This document shows, piece by piece, positions 45,212-54,372 of a DNA stretch of 64,000 bases. The position numbers were made by a program, and so were the translations under genes. Origin of the DNA: Bradyrhizobium sp. JYMT SZCCT0428 (GTDB taxonomy: Bacteria; Pseudomonadota; Alphaproteobacteria; Rhizobiales; Xanthobacteraceae). The DNA lies in NCBI RefSeq assembly GCF_018131075.1, contig NZ_JAFCLS010000001.1, positions 310,001 through 374,000 on the forward strand, written 5' to 3'. Position 1 is the first letter of the stretch. Every line of letters begins with the position of its first letter. The notes beneath the pieces are model-generated. The model was not told the origin of the DNA. It saw only the letters and a list, made by a program, of their open reading frames with translations, and ran no database searches.

Positions 45212-46717
45212 GTGACCCAGCCAGCCGCTTCGCCCACGCTCGATACGTTGTTCAAGCGGTCACTGGCACGGCAGCCGGATGCGACGGCGCTGGTCGATCC
45301 GCCGAACAAGCAGCGCGTCACCGGGCAGACGCCGAAACGTCTCTCCTACGCGCAGGCCGATCGCGCCATTTCCGCGCTGGCTGCGCATTTCATCGAATCC
45401 GGATTGCCCGCCAACTCCGTCATCGCGGTCCAGCTGCCGAACACCATCGAATTCGCGCTGACAATTCTGGCCGCCTATCGTGCCGGACTGGTGGTCGCCG
45501 TGCTGCCCTTGCTGTGGCGGCAGGCGGAACTGACCATGGCGCTCAACCGCACCGCGGCGCGGGCGATCGTGACCACCAGCAAGGTCGACGGCATCGTCTA
45601 TTCGGATCTGGCCATGAATGCCGCGGCCGAAGCGTTTTCGATCCGCCATGTCTGCGGCTTCGGCACCGATTTGCCGGAAGGCATGGCCTCGCTGGACAAC
45701 GCGATCCTTCGGGAATCGACGACTGCGCGCGCGGTGATCCAGGATGGCCGCAAGGCGGCGCTGATCTCGTTCGACCTGACCTCGGACGGTTTCCGGCCCG
45801 TCCCGCGCGCCCATCTCGGCCTGATCGCCGGAGGACTATCGGTCTCGCTCGAAAGCGACGTGCCGCAGGGCGCAACGATCCTGTCGGCGTTTTCGCCGAT
45901 GTCGTTTGCCGGCCTCGCATCGACGCTGACGGTCTGGCTGTTGTCGGGCGGAACGCTGGTGTTGCACCATCCCTTCGACGAAGAGGTGCTGGAGCAGCAG
46001 GTCAACGAGCATGCCTGCGACACGCTGATTGCGCCGGCCCAGCTGGCGTTGCGGCTGGACGAACTCGACCTCGCGGGCAGCCTGCCCTCGCTGCGCAACG
46101 TCATCGGCCTGTGGCGCGCGCCGGAACAGGTGATGTCGAGCGCGTCCTGGTCGGCCCAGCAGGCGACGCTGACCGACGTCTATCTGTTCGGCGAAGTCGG
46201 TTTGTTCGGGGCGCGCCGGATTGCGGACGACGGTTCGCCGGCCCTGATCAAATCAGGACCGCACGGCGCGCCGCGCGAACTGCCGGGCTCCTCGATCGCG
46301 GGCGACATCCTGCTGACGCCGCGGGGCACCCTGGGACTGCGCGGACCGATGATCCCGGTCGCGGCCTATGCGCCCCCGCCGCCCCCCAGCGACTCGCTGA
46401 TCGCAGCCCCGCCGCGCGATTACGTCGACACCGATTATTCCGCGCGGCTCGACCGCTCGACTGGCGCCATCAACATAACCGCGCCGCCGTCGGGCATCAT
46501 GGCGGTTGGCGGCTACCGGTTCCTGGCGCAGGACCTGCAGGAATGGGCCCGGCGGCTCGGGCAAGGCGCGCTGCTCACGGCATTGCCGGATCGCCTTAGC
46601 GGCCATCGGCTTGCCGGCCGCGCCCAGGACAACGCCCGCGCCCGCGACGCGCTGACGGAACTTGGGCTTAACCCGTTGATGGTCGAAGCGTTTCGCGACC
46701 GGGCCAATTCCGCTTGA
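45212..46717 (+). CDS. AMP-binding (acyl-CoA synthetase-like) protein with degenerate motifs
   Basis: A GTG start gives 501 residues. The overall ANL fold is recognisable: RLSYAQADRAISALAAHFIESGLP, VIAVQLPNTIEFALTILAAYRAGLVVAVLPLLW, and a late WLLSGGTLVLHHPF. The phosphate-binding loop that is normally Ser/Thr/Gly-rich with a final Lys reads ALISFDLTSDGFRPVPR here, and the C-terminal catalytic lysine region is also altered. It may adenylate poorly or not at all. It lies 91 bases before a degenerate GGDEF protein in the same direction. Confidence 0.7.
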   Translation: MTQPAASPTLDTLFKRSLARQPDATALVDPPNKQRVTGQTPKRLSYAQADRAISALAAHFIESGLPANSVIAVQLPNTIEFALTILAAYRAGLVVAVLPLLWRQAELTMALNRTAARAIVTTSKVDGIVYSDLAMNAAAEAFSIRHVCGFGTDLPEGMASLDNAILRESTTARAVIQDGRKAALISFDLTSDGFRPVPRAHLGLIAGGLSVSLESDVPQGATILSAFSPMSFAGLASTLTVWLLSGGTLVLHHPFDEEVLEQQVNEHACDTLIAPAQLALRLDELDLAGSLPSLRNVIGLWRAPEQVMSSASWSAQQATLTDVYLFGEVGLFGARRIADDGSPALIKSGPHGAPRELPGSSIAGDILLTPRGTLGLRGPMIPVAAYAPPPPPSDSLIAAPPRDYVDTDYSARLDRSTGAINITAPPSGIMAVGGYRFLAQDLQEWARRLGQGALLTALPDRLSGHRLAGRAQDNARARDALTELGLNPLMVEAFRDRANSA

Positions 46718-46808
46718 GCGCAATCTCACGGCTTGTGTTGACGCCACATTAAGCCCGCCAAACTAGGATCGCGCTCTCATAAATGGCGCGCTTGATCCGA
46801 GTTGTCAG

Positions 46809-48035
46809 ATGTCCCAGCAAGGCCCGATCCTCGTCGTATCGACCGCAAGGCGGCCGTCGTTTGCCGCAGCGCTCGATGTCGCAAAGCTGTTTCCGGTCGT
46901 CGAGGCCGAATGGGCGGACGCAAGTCGCGCGGTCGAACAGATGCAGCCGGCCGCGGTATTGGCCGCGACGTCCGACGTCGATCAAGCCACGCTTGCCGCA
47001 CTCGCCGCGCCGATCGCGGCCCAGCAACCCTATCTGCCGCTGATCGCGGTCGATCCGCAGATAACGCTGCCCGAAAATGCGATTCCATTTTTCCAGAGCC
47101 AGGGAGACTCCAGCCGCCTCGTCACACGCCTGCGCGCGGCGCTGCGCATCCGCTCGCTGCACGCGACGGTGATGCGCCGGCTGGTACCGGCGACCCGGAT
47201 CGCGCTCTCGGACATCGACACCTTCCGGGATGCCACGGTGCTGCTGGTCGGCCGCGGCGGCGCCTACCCCACGCTGTCGGTCTCGCTCGGCGAGCAAACC
47301 GGCGTGGTCGGCGCGCTGAGCATCGAGGCCGCGGCGAAGCATCTCAATGCGCGCGACATCGACGGCATCGTGCTCAGCGAAGGCTTTAGCCCGCGCGTGG
47401 TCGATGCTTTCCTGACCGTGCTGGCGGAAGACGCCCGCTTCCGCCATTTGCCTGTGGTGGTGACGTCAGGCGATCTGTTGCCAGCCTATGAATTGCCGAA
47501 CCTCGAAATCCTCTTGGGCGAGCCCGCACAGATGGTGGCGACCGCGTTGCCGCTAATCCGCCAGCATGCCTTCGAAGCGCATTTGAGCCGGACCCTGCGC
47601 TCGATCGACGCCGAGGGCCTGATCGACGCCCGCACCGGCCTGCTCACGCCAACTGCCTTCGAGCGCGACTTCGCCAGCGCCGTCTACCAGACCCAGCAAC
47701 GCGGCGGCGGCCTGTCTGTCGCGCGCTTCGCGTTTGATCCCGCCCACCCCCGCGCCCAGTTCGACGGCGCGCGCATCATCAGCCGGCTGATGCGGCAGAT
47801 GGATTTTGGCGCCGTCTGCGATGACGGATCGGTCGTGGTCGCCTTCGCCGAGACCGACCTCAAGACCGCGCACACGATCGCGCGGCGGCTGTCCAGCGTC
47901 ATGCGCCACACCAGCCACGGCAAGCGCGACACGCGCGCAGAACCAACCGTGACGGTCGCGACGCTGGAGTCGAGGGATTCCGCTAAAGCGCTGCTCGCGC
48001 GCCTCGGCGAAGAGGCCCATCGCGCCGCGTCTTAG
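46809..48035 (+). CDS. Receiver-like/degenerate GGDEF protein
   Basis: The 408-residue protein has an N-terminal receiver-like region and a second flavodoxin-like segment (about 130-250). The C-terminal GGDEF-like domain (about 275-405) starts LIDARTGLLTPTAFERDFA, the usual entry of diguanylate cyclases. The GGDEF signature itself is replaced by FGAVCDDGSVVVAF, so catalysis is unlikely. Such domains can bind c-di-GMP or partners instead. It is probably co-transcribed with the AMP-binding-like gene. Confidence 0.7.
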   Translation: MSQQGPILVVSTARRPSFAAALDVAKLFPVVEAEWADASRAVEQMQPAAVLAATSDVDQATLAALAAPIAAQQPYLPLIAVDPQITLPENAIPFFQSQGDSSRLVTRLRAALRIRSLHATVMRRLVPATRIALSDIDTFRDATVLLVGRGGAYPTLSVSLGEQTGVVGALSIEAAAKHLNARDIDGIVLSEGFSPRVVDAFLTVLAEDARFRHLPVVVTSGDLLPAYELPNLEILLGEPAQMVATALPLIRQHAFEAHLSRTLRSIDAEGLIDARTGLLTPTAFERDFASAVYQTQQRGGGLSVARFAFDPAHPRAQFDGARIISRLMRQMDFGAVCDDGSVVVAFAETDLKTAHTIARRLSSVMRHTSHGKRDTRAEPTVTVATLESRDSAKALLARLGEEAHRAAS

Positions 48036-48043
48036 GCCGCTTC

Positions 48044-48157
48044 CGTCATTGCGAGCGAAGCGAAGCAATCCATAGCGCGGCATAACGGAGAGGTGGATTG
48101 CTTCGTCGTAAGTGCTCCCTTGCGCAAACGCCTTGCGTTTGTCGCAGGCAATGACGA
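48044..48157. repeat. Dispersed palindrome, CGTCATTGCGAGCG family (copy 1)
   Basis: It starts CGTCATTGCGAGCGAAGCGA and ends in the inverted form GCAATGACG, with GGATTGCTTCG in between as the partner of CGAAGCAATCC. The same family recurs at 56494 and 56905. It sits between the convergent GGDEF and mfd genes. Confidence 0.75.
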
Positions 48158-48172
48158 GGACGGTACGGGCGC

Positions 48173-51100
48173 CTACGCCGCCTTCTTGTTCTCCGCGAGA
48201 TTGGCCAGCTGCCGCAAGATCTCTGTCGTGCCCATTAGCCGTTCTTCCGGCGTCTTCCATACCTGCAGGAACACCACCTTCATGTCCGGGCGAACTTTCG
48301 CGGCCTGGCCGTGCTGGCGGATGAAGAACACCAGCCGGTCCGGCTGCGCGAACTTGTTGTCGCGGAAGCTGATGACAGCGCCCTTCGGTCCGGCATCGAC
48401 CTTCTCGACATTGGCCCTTCGGCAATAGGCCTTGATCGCGGCGACCTTGAACAGATAGCGCACCTCGTCCGGCAGCACGCCGAAACGGTCGCGCATTTCG
48501 GCGGCGAAATTGTCGATCTCCTCGTCAGTCTCGAGATCGGCGAGCCGGCGGTACAGCGACAGCCGCACCGCGAGGTCGTTGACGTAATCCTCCGGAATCA
48601 GCACGGGCATGCCGATGGTGATCTGCGGCGACCAGCGGTCGGCCGCTGGCTCGACCACACCGGCCTTGAGGTTGAGGATCGCCTCTTCCAGCATCGATTG
48701 ATAAAGCTCGAAGCCGACTTCCTTGATGTGGCCGGACTGTTCCTCGCCGAGCAGGTTGCCGGCGCCGCGGATGTCGAGGTCGTGGGACGCGAGCTGGAAG
48801 CCCGCGCCCAGCGTTTCCAGCGACTGCAGCACCTTGAGCCGCCGTTCGGCCTGTCCGGTGATCTTCTGCTGCGCCGGCAGCGTGAACAGGGCATAGGCGC
48901 GCAGTTTCGAGCGCCCCACCCGGCCGCGCAATTGGTAGAGCTGCGCGAGGCCGAACATGTCGGCGCGGTGCACGATCAGCGTATTGGCCGAGGGGATATC
49001 GAGCCCGGATTCGATGATCGTGGTCGAGAGCAGGACGTCGTATTTGCCGTCGTAGAACGCCGACATGATGTCTTCGATCACGGTCGGCGGCATCTGGCCA
49101 TGCGCGACAGCGACTTTCATCTCCGGCACGGTCTTGTCGAGGAAGTCTTTTACGCCGGCGAGATCCTCGATACGCGGCACCACATAAAACGCCTGCCCGC
49201 CGCGGTAGCGTTCGCGCAGCAGCGCCTCGCGGATCATCAGCGGATCGTGCGGCGCCACGAAGGTGCGCACCGCGAGGCGATCGACCGGCGGTGACGCGAT
49301 GATCGAGAGATCGCGCACGCCGGTCAGCGCCAGTTGGAGCGTGCGGGGAATTGGCGTCGCGCTCAGCGTCAGCACATGGACCTGTGCGCGCAATTGCTTC
49401 AGCCGTTCCTTGTGGCTGACGCCGAAGTGCTGCTCCTCGTCGACGATCAGGAGGCCGAGATCCCTGAACTTGATCGCCTTGCCGAGCAGCGCATGGGTGC
49501 CGACGACAATGTCGACATTGCCTTCCGACAGCCCCTTCTTGACCTGGGTCAGTTCCTTCGGCGCCACCAGCCGCGAGGCTTGCGCGACGTTGACGGGGAA
49601 GCCCCGAAAACGTTCGGTAAAGGTTTTGCTGTGCTGCCGCGCCAGCAGCGTGGTCGGCACCACCACGGCGACCTGCTTGCCGTCGAGCGCGACCGCAAAG
49701 GCGGCGCGCAGCGCCACCTCGGTCTTGCCAAAGCCGACGTCGCCGCAGATCAGCCGGTCCATCGGACGGCCGCTTTCAAGATCCTTCAGCGTGGACGTGA
49801 TGGCGCCAAGCTGGTCCTCGGTCTCTTCATAGGGGAAGCGCGCGCAGAACTCGTCATAGACATGGGCCTGCACCGGCATTTTCGGCGCTTCGTGCAGATG
49901 GCGCTCGGCCGCGATCTTGATCAGTTCGCCCGCGATCTCGCGAATGCGGTTCTTGAGTTTTGCTTTTCGCGCCTGCCAGCCGCCGCCGCCCAACCTGTCC
50001 AGTTCTACATTGGCGTGGTCGGAGCCGTAGCGCGACAGCAGTTCGATGTTCTCGACCGGAAGGAACAGTTTTGTTTCGGCGGCGTAATGCAGTTCGAGGC
50101 AATCATGCGGCGCGCCGGAGACTTCCAGCGTCTGCAGGCCGATGAAGCGGCCAATGCCGTGCTCGACGTGGACCACAAGGTCGCCGGCGGCCAGGCTCGT
50201 GACTTCAGAGATGAAATTGTCGAGTTTGCGGCTCGCCTTGCGCGGCCGCACCAGGCGGTCGCCGAGGATGTCCTGTTCGCTGATGACGGCGACGTCGTCG
50301 GTCTCGAAACCGGATTCCATGCCGACCACCGCCAGCATCGCCTCGTTGCGCGGGGTCGCCTGCACCGTGCGCCAGGTGTTGACGCTGGTGAGGTTGAGCA
50401 GCTTGTGGTCGCGCAGCATGCTGCCCATGCGGTCGCGCGAGCCCTCGCTCCACAGCGTGATCACGACCTTCTTGCGCTGCGCCTGCAACGCCAGCACATG
50501 CGCGACCACGGCTTCAAACACGTTGACGGAGCTATCGGCGCGCTCCGGCGTGAAGTTGCGCCCCTGCCGCGCGCCGGCATCGAGCACGTCAGAACTGCCG
50601 TCGGGCACCGCGAACGGCGTCAGCCGCGCCAGCGCGGCTTCCTCCAATCGGGTCGCCCACTCCACTTCGCTCAGATAGAGCCGGTCGGGCGGCAGCGGCT
50701 TGTAGATCGCGCCGCCGCCGGGATGCTCCAGCGCCTCGCGCCTTGCTTCATAGTAGTCCGCGATCTGCTTGAAGCGTTCCCGCGCAGCGTCCTCGCCCTG
50801 CGGTTCGATCGCGACCGGCGCGCCGTCGAGATAGTCGAACAGCGTGTCCATCCGCTCCTGGAACAGCGGCAGCCAGTGTTCCATGCCGGGATGGCGGCGG
50901 CCTTCGCTGACGGCTTCATAGAGCAGATCGTCGCGCTGCGGCGCGCCGAAGGTCGCAACATAGCCCATCCGAAAGCGGCGGATGGTCTCGGTGACCAATT
51001 GGAATTCCGAGACCGGCACCAGATCGAGCGCGCGCATGTCGAGCAGCGTGCGCTGGGTTTCAGCGTCGAATGTGCGGATCGATTCCAGGCTGTCGCCGAA

Positions 51101-51691
51101 GAAATCGAACCGGACCGGCTGATCGAGCCCGGCCGGAAAGAGGTCGAGAATGCCGCCCCGCACGGCGTATTCGCCGGGCTCGCGCACTGTCGAGGAGCGG
51201 TTGTAGCCATTGTGCTCCAGCCAGGCGACGATGGAGTCCATCGGCACGACATGACCGGGCGCCACCGACAGCGCCTGCGCCGCCACCACTTCGCGCGCCG
51301 GCACGCGCTGCACGATGGCGTTGACCGTGGTCAGCACGATCAGCGGCTTGTCGCTGCCGGCAAGCCGAGACAGCCGCGCCAGCGTGGTCAGGCGCTGCGC
51401 CAGGACGCCGCCATGTGGCGACACCCGGTCATAGGGCTGGCAGTCCCAGGCCGGAAACTGCATGACCGGCAAATCTGGCGCGAAGAACTCCAGCGCCCGT
51501 GCCAGTTGCTGCATGCGGGGGCCGTCACGGCACACCACCGCAAGGCTCACCGCCGGCGGCTTCGGCTTGGCAGCGACCGCGCGCGCGAGATCGGCGACGA
51601 CGAGGCCCTCGGCGCCTTCGGCGACATTGGCAAAGGTCAGCGCGCGGCCGGGGGCCAGCAGCGCAGCGGGCGATTTGACTGATAACTTCAT
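48173..51691 (-). CDS. mfd: Transcription-repair coupling factor Mfd
   Basis: The 1172-residue protein is full length. It has an N-terminal UvrB-like part (QFPAWDCQPYDRVSPHGG, REPGEYAVRGGILDLFP), an RNA-polymerase-interacting domain around 500-580 (AAGDLVVHVEHGIGRFIGLQ), and a RecG-like translocase with Walker A GDVGFGKT (650-657) and DEEQHFGVSHKERLK. A C-terminal TRCF domain follows. Mfd removes stalled RNA polymerase and recruits UvrA. It starts overlapping the sdhE stop (ATGA). Confidence 0.97.
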   Translation of the reverse strand: MKLSVKSPAALLAPGRALTFANVAEGAEGLVVADLARAVAAKPKPPAVSLAVVCRDGPRMQQLARALEFFAPDLPVMQFPAWDCQPYDRVSPHGGVLAQRLTTLARLSRLAGSDKPLIVLTTVNAIVQRVPAREVVAAQALSVAPGHVVPMDSIVAWLEHNGYNRSSTVREPGEYAVRGGILDLFPAGLDQPVRFDFFGDSLESIRTFDAETQRTLLDMRALDLVPVSEFQLVTETIRRFRMGYVATFGAPQRDDLLYEAVSEGRRHPGMEHWLPLFQERMDTLFDYLDGAPVAIEPQGEDAARERFKQIADYYEARREALEHPGGGAIYKPLPPDRLYLSEVEWATRLEEAALARLTPFAVPDGSSDVLDAGARQGRNFTPERADSSVNVFEAVVAHVLALQAQRKKVVITLWSEGSRDRMGSMLRDHKLLNLTSVNTWRTVQATPRNEAMLAVVGMESGFETDDVAVISEQDILGDRLVRPRKASRKLDNFISEVTSLAAGDLVVHVEHGIGRFIGLQTLEVSGAPHDCLELHYAAETKLFLPVENIELLSRYGSDHANVELDRLGGGGWQARKAKLKNRIREIAGELIKIAAERHLHEAPKMPVQAHVYDEFCARFPYEETEDQLGAITSTLKDLESGRPMDRLICGDVGFGKTEVALRAAFAVALDGKQVAVVVPTTLLARQHSKTFTERFRGFPVNVAQASRLVAPKELTQVKKGLSEGNVDIVVGTHALLGKAIKFRDLGLLIVDEEQHFGVSHKERLKQLRAQVHVLTLSATPIPRTLQLALTGVRDLSIIASPPVDRLAVRTFVAPHDPLMIREALLRERYRGGQAFYVVPRIEDLAGVKDFLDKTVPEMKVAVAHGQMPPTVIEDIMSAFYDGKYDVLLSTTIIESGLDIPSANTLIVHRADMFGLAQLYQLRGRVGRSKLRAYALFTLPAQQKITGQAERRLKVLQSLETLGAGFQLASHDLDIRGAGNLLGEEQSGHIKEVGFELYQSMLEEAILNLKAGVVEPAADRWSPQITIGMPVLIPEDYVNDLAVRLSLYRRLADLETDEEIDNFAAEMRDRFGVLPDEVRYLFKVAAIKAYCRRANVEKVDAGPKGAVISFRDNKFAQPDRLVFFIRQHGQAAKVRPDMKVVFLQVWKTPEERLMGTTEILRQLANLAENKKAA

Positions 51692-51978
51692 GCGTCGTGG
51701 TCCACGGCGCGACGCGCCTTGATGCGATCGAACAGCGCGCTGGCATATTCCGGATCGAGCGGCTTTTCGCCAGTCAGCGCGGCATAGAGATCGGGATCGG
51801 GCACCTCGAGCAGCCGCTCCAGTTCGGCCATGTCGCTATCCGACAGACCAGCGATCTCCGCGTCGGCAAAGCGCCCGAGGATGAGATCCATCTCACGGGT
51901 GCCGCGATGCCAGCAGCGGAACAAAAGCCGCTTGCGGCGGTCATCGAGGCCACCGCTCGATCGTGTCGAACCCGTCAT
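51688..51978 (-). CDS. sdhE: Succinate dehydrogenase assembly factor SdhE
   Basis: The 96-residue protein has the family signature RKRLLFRCWHRGTREMDLILGRF, in which RGxxE is needed for flavinylation of SdhA. Length and charge pattern fit the DUF339/SdhE family. It is coupled to mfd by a 4-base overlap, an arrangement common in this group. Confidence 0.93.
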   Translation of the reverse strand: MTGSTRSSGGLDDRRKRLLFRCWHRGTREMDLILGRFADAEIAGLSDSDMAELERLLEVPDPDLYAALTGEKPLDPEYASALFDRIKARRAVDHDA

Positions 51979-52386
51979 TGTCCCATTCCCATCCGAACGC
52001 CAAAAGCCCGGACGTGCCGGGCGGGGTTGATATAGCCATGGAAGCAGCGAATGTCAGTAGCGTTTCCGGCGCAAATCCAAGTGAAAATTCAAGTGAAAAT
52101 CCAAGTGAACTTGATGCATGTGAACCTGATGCCTGTGACATGCGACAATAGCTTGGCATGGCGGACTTGCAGCTTTTGCGTTTCGCCGGTATGTGATCTG
52201 CGCGATCGGTGGCCGATTTTGGCTCGATCAACAGGGAGAAGGCTCGATGACGTTGTCTCGCCGCCCCGTCGAGGGCATCGCCTAAGGGCGTGTGCGTTAG
52301 CCACGCCGCTTGGGAAATCACGCGCTTGAGTCAGCGAGAGCTGTGCTGTGCGCGTCGACTAACCCAAATCTCCTGAAAGTTTTCAA
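51979..52386. other. Intergenic stretch with tandem repeats between sdhE and rtcB
   Basis: No gene is supported here. A 62-codon plus-strand frame (51963-52151) crosses it, but it lacks a ribosome site and overlaps the sdhE start. The clear feature is the tandem array at 52074-52139. The rest holds no recognisable promoter or RNA. Confidence 0.5.
52074..52139. repeat. Tandem repeat: 12-base unit x3 and 15-base unit x2
   Basis: AATCCAAGTGAA occurs at 52074-52085 and 52098-52109, with a one-base variant (AATTCAAGTGAA) at 52086-52097. It is followed by CTTGATGCATGTGAA (52110-52124) and CCTGATGCCTGTGAC (52125-52139). Both unit lengths are multiples of three. Confidence 0.8.
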
Positions 52387-53576
52387 ATGGGCACTTTTCC
52401 CAAGATGGACGGCCGTGCGCCGATCCATGTCTTCGCCTCGTCCAAATCCTGGATCGAGGGCAACGCCACGCTTCAACTCGAACAGTCGCTGGCCTGGCTG
52501 GGGTCCGGGCGGTCGCCGCCATGCCGGATCTGCATCCCGGCAAATATGGTCCCGTAGGTTGCGCCATTCTGGCCGACCGGATTCATCCGCAGCTGGTCGG
52601 CTCCGACATCGGCTGCGGCATGGGGCTGTTTGCGCTCGACATCGCAGCTCGCAAGCTGCGTCTCGACCAGCTGGCCGAGCGCTTGAGCTCGCTCGATCAA
52701 CCCTGGGATGGCGACGTTGGCAGCGCCCTGTCCGATGCCGGTCTTGACGCCACGACGTTCGATGCTTCGCTCGGCAGCATCGGCGGCGGCAATCATTTCT
52801 GCGAGATCCAGGCCATCGACGAAATCCTTGCGCCGGAGGCCGCTGCGCAGGCGGGACTGGAGCGGGACCGTGCCTACGTCCTGGTCCACTCCGGCTCGCG
52901 CGGCCTCGGTTACTCGATCCTGGAGCGCGTGCTGTCGAACGGGCAGGCAGCGCTTGATCCGGCGAGTGACGAAGGCGGATCCTACATGGATGCGCATGAT
53001 CACGCCGTGCGATGGGCGAAGCTCAATCGCCGCATCATCGCGGAGCGGGCCGCAGTGGCGGCGCGTGCGGAACTGCGTCCTGTCAACGATCTGGCGCACA
53101 ACTTGGTCGAGCGTCGTGGCAGTCGCGGTGACGACATCATGCTGCACCGGAAGGGCGCGGCCGCTTCCGATCGCGGGCTCGTGCCGGTGCCGGGATCGCG
53201 CGGGACGCTGTCCTATCTGGTGGAGCCGCTGGCGGCGATGCAGACCGAGGCGCTCGCCTCGCTCGCGCATGGTGCCGGCCGCAAATACGATCGGGCGTCC
53301 ATGCACGGCCGCGTGCGGGGCAAGAAGTCCGATGTGGCGCGGCTGGAGCGCAATCCCTACGGCGGCATCGTCGTCTGCGGGGATCGCTGCCTGCTCGTGG
53401 AAGAAGCGCCGGAGGCCTACAAGAACATCGATCGCGTCATCGCCGACCTCGTCGAGTTCGGGCTGGCACGCGTGGTGGCGACGTTCCGGCCGCTGGTGAC
53501 GTTCAAGAAGGCGCAATCCATCGTCGCGCTGAGCAGCGGCAAGCGCGAAAAATCCTGGAAGGAGGATCGCCGATGA
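52387..53576 (+). pseudogene. rtcB: RtcB-family RNA ligase with apparent N-terminal frameshift
   Basis: From ATG 52387 one frame reads MGTFPKMDGRAPIHVFASSK and on to LEQSLAWL, which is the RtcB N-terminus. From about 52503 another frame continues with VRAVAAMPDLHPGKYGPVG and the rest of the enzyme to 53576. The two join only if one base is missing (or two are extra) near 52500. The remaining motifs are intact: DIGCGMG (metal Cys), SIGGGNHFCEI, VHSGSRGLGY, and AHGAGRKYDR with the histidine that takes GMP. Starting at ATG 52521 would lose about 45 residues. It may be a real inactivation, a programmed shift or a sequencing error. Its stop overlaps prfH (ATGA). Confidence 0.75.
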
Positions 53577-54196
53577 TCCGCCTTCTCCTCACCAGCGGAC
53601 GCGGTCCGGCGGAATGCCGGATCGCGCTCGCAAAGGCTGTCGCGACGCTCACCGCCGAAGCGACTTCGCTCGGCCTTGATACCGATTGCGTGAATGGACC
53701 GAATCCGGACGGGCATGGCCCGGCGTCGGCGATAACGGTGATCCATGGCGACGCCGCCGCGGCCTTCGCACGGCCTTGGATCGGTTCGATCCAGTGGGTG
53801 GCGCAAAGCCCGCTCCGGCCACATCACAAGCGGAAGAACTGGTTCATTGGTGTTTTCGAACTTCCGGCGCCGCCCGAAGCGCCGAAAGCGCTGGCCGCGC
53901 ACGACGTTCGCTTTGAAGCCTTCCGGGCCGGCGGCCCCGGTGGTCAGCATCAGAACAAGACCGGGAGCGCCGTGCGTGCGACCCACATCGCAACCGGTCT
54001 GTCCGTCGTGGCGCGCGAGGAACGCGCGCAACATCGGAACAAGGCGCTGGCATTGGAGCGGATTGCGGCACTGATCAGGCTGCAGGGCGAGCTCGAAGCG
54101 ATCACCGCGCGGAATGACGCCCATGCCGCGCATGACCGTCTCGAGCGCGGCAGCCCGGTCAAGCGGTTCAAGGGCAGCGCGTTTCAGGCATCGTAG
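53573..54196 (+). CDS. prfH: Peptide chain release factor H (PrfH)
   Basis: The 207-residue protein has the class I release-factor catalytic domain with GGQ at 123-125 (RAGGPGGQHQNKTGSAVRATH) and the basic RAQHRNKALALERI helix. It lacks the codon-recognition domains of RF1 and RF2. PrfH works with a neighbouring RtcB: it releases the peptide from ribosomes nicked in the 16S decoding centre so that RtcB can reseal the RNA. The gene overlaps rtcB by 4 bases. The pair lies between sdhE and recG, genes that I would expect to be direct neighbours in relatives. Confidence 0.88.
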   Translation: MIRLLLTSGRGPAECRIALAKAVATLTAEATSLGLDTDCVNGPNPDGHGPASAITVIHGDAAAAFARPWIGSIQWVAQSPLRPHHKRKNWFIGVFELPAPPEAPKALAAHDVRFEAFRAGGPGGQHQNKTGSAVRATHIATGLSVVAREERAQHRNKALALERIAALIRLQGELEAITARNDAHAAHDRLERGSPVKRFKGSAFQAS

Positions 54197-54272
54197 TCCG
54201 ACACCAAAAAAGCCGTGGACCTGCCAGGCGGGGTCCGTTCGGAGAACGTCAACCCTTCCTGCTCGAAGAATT

Positions 54273-54364
54273 CGTCATTGCCGGGCTTGACCCGGCAATC
54301 CATCTGCTTCGTAAGATTCCTCTCGAAGAATGATGGATGCGCGGGTCAAGCCCGCGCATGACGG
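54273..54364. repeat. Dispersed palindromic element (TTGCCGGGCTTGACCCGGCAA type)
   Basis: CGTCATTGCCGGGCTTGACC at one end is answered by CGGGTCAAGCCCGCGCATGACG at the other, with GATGGAT near the centre. It ends 8 bases before the recG ATG, so it provides or displaces the normal ribosome-binding region of recG. Confidence 0.65.
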
Positions 54365-54372
54365 ACAAGTAA

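Noticed and set aside
49334..51682. 782-codon open frame on the plus strand opposite mfd
   Set aside because: It mirrors a full-length Mfd frame and reads as Arg/His/Gln-rich shadow sequence with no motif. High GC keeps antisense frames open.
51963..52151. 62-codon Ser/Pro/Glu frame across the tandem repeats
   Set aside because: It begins inside sdhE antisense and has no ribosome site. The repeat content explains the open frame.
52310..52747. 145-codon frame MGNHALESARAVLC overlapping rtcB
   Set aside because: Only its 5' part partly overlaps the region. It does not resemble a protein family, whereas the rtcB frames do.
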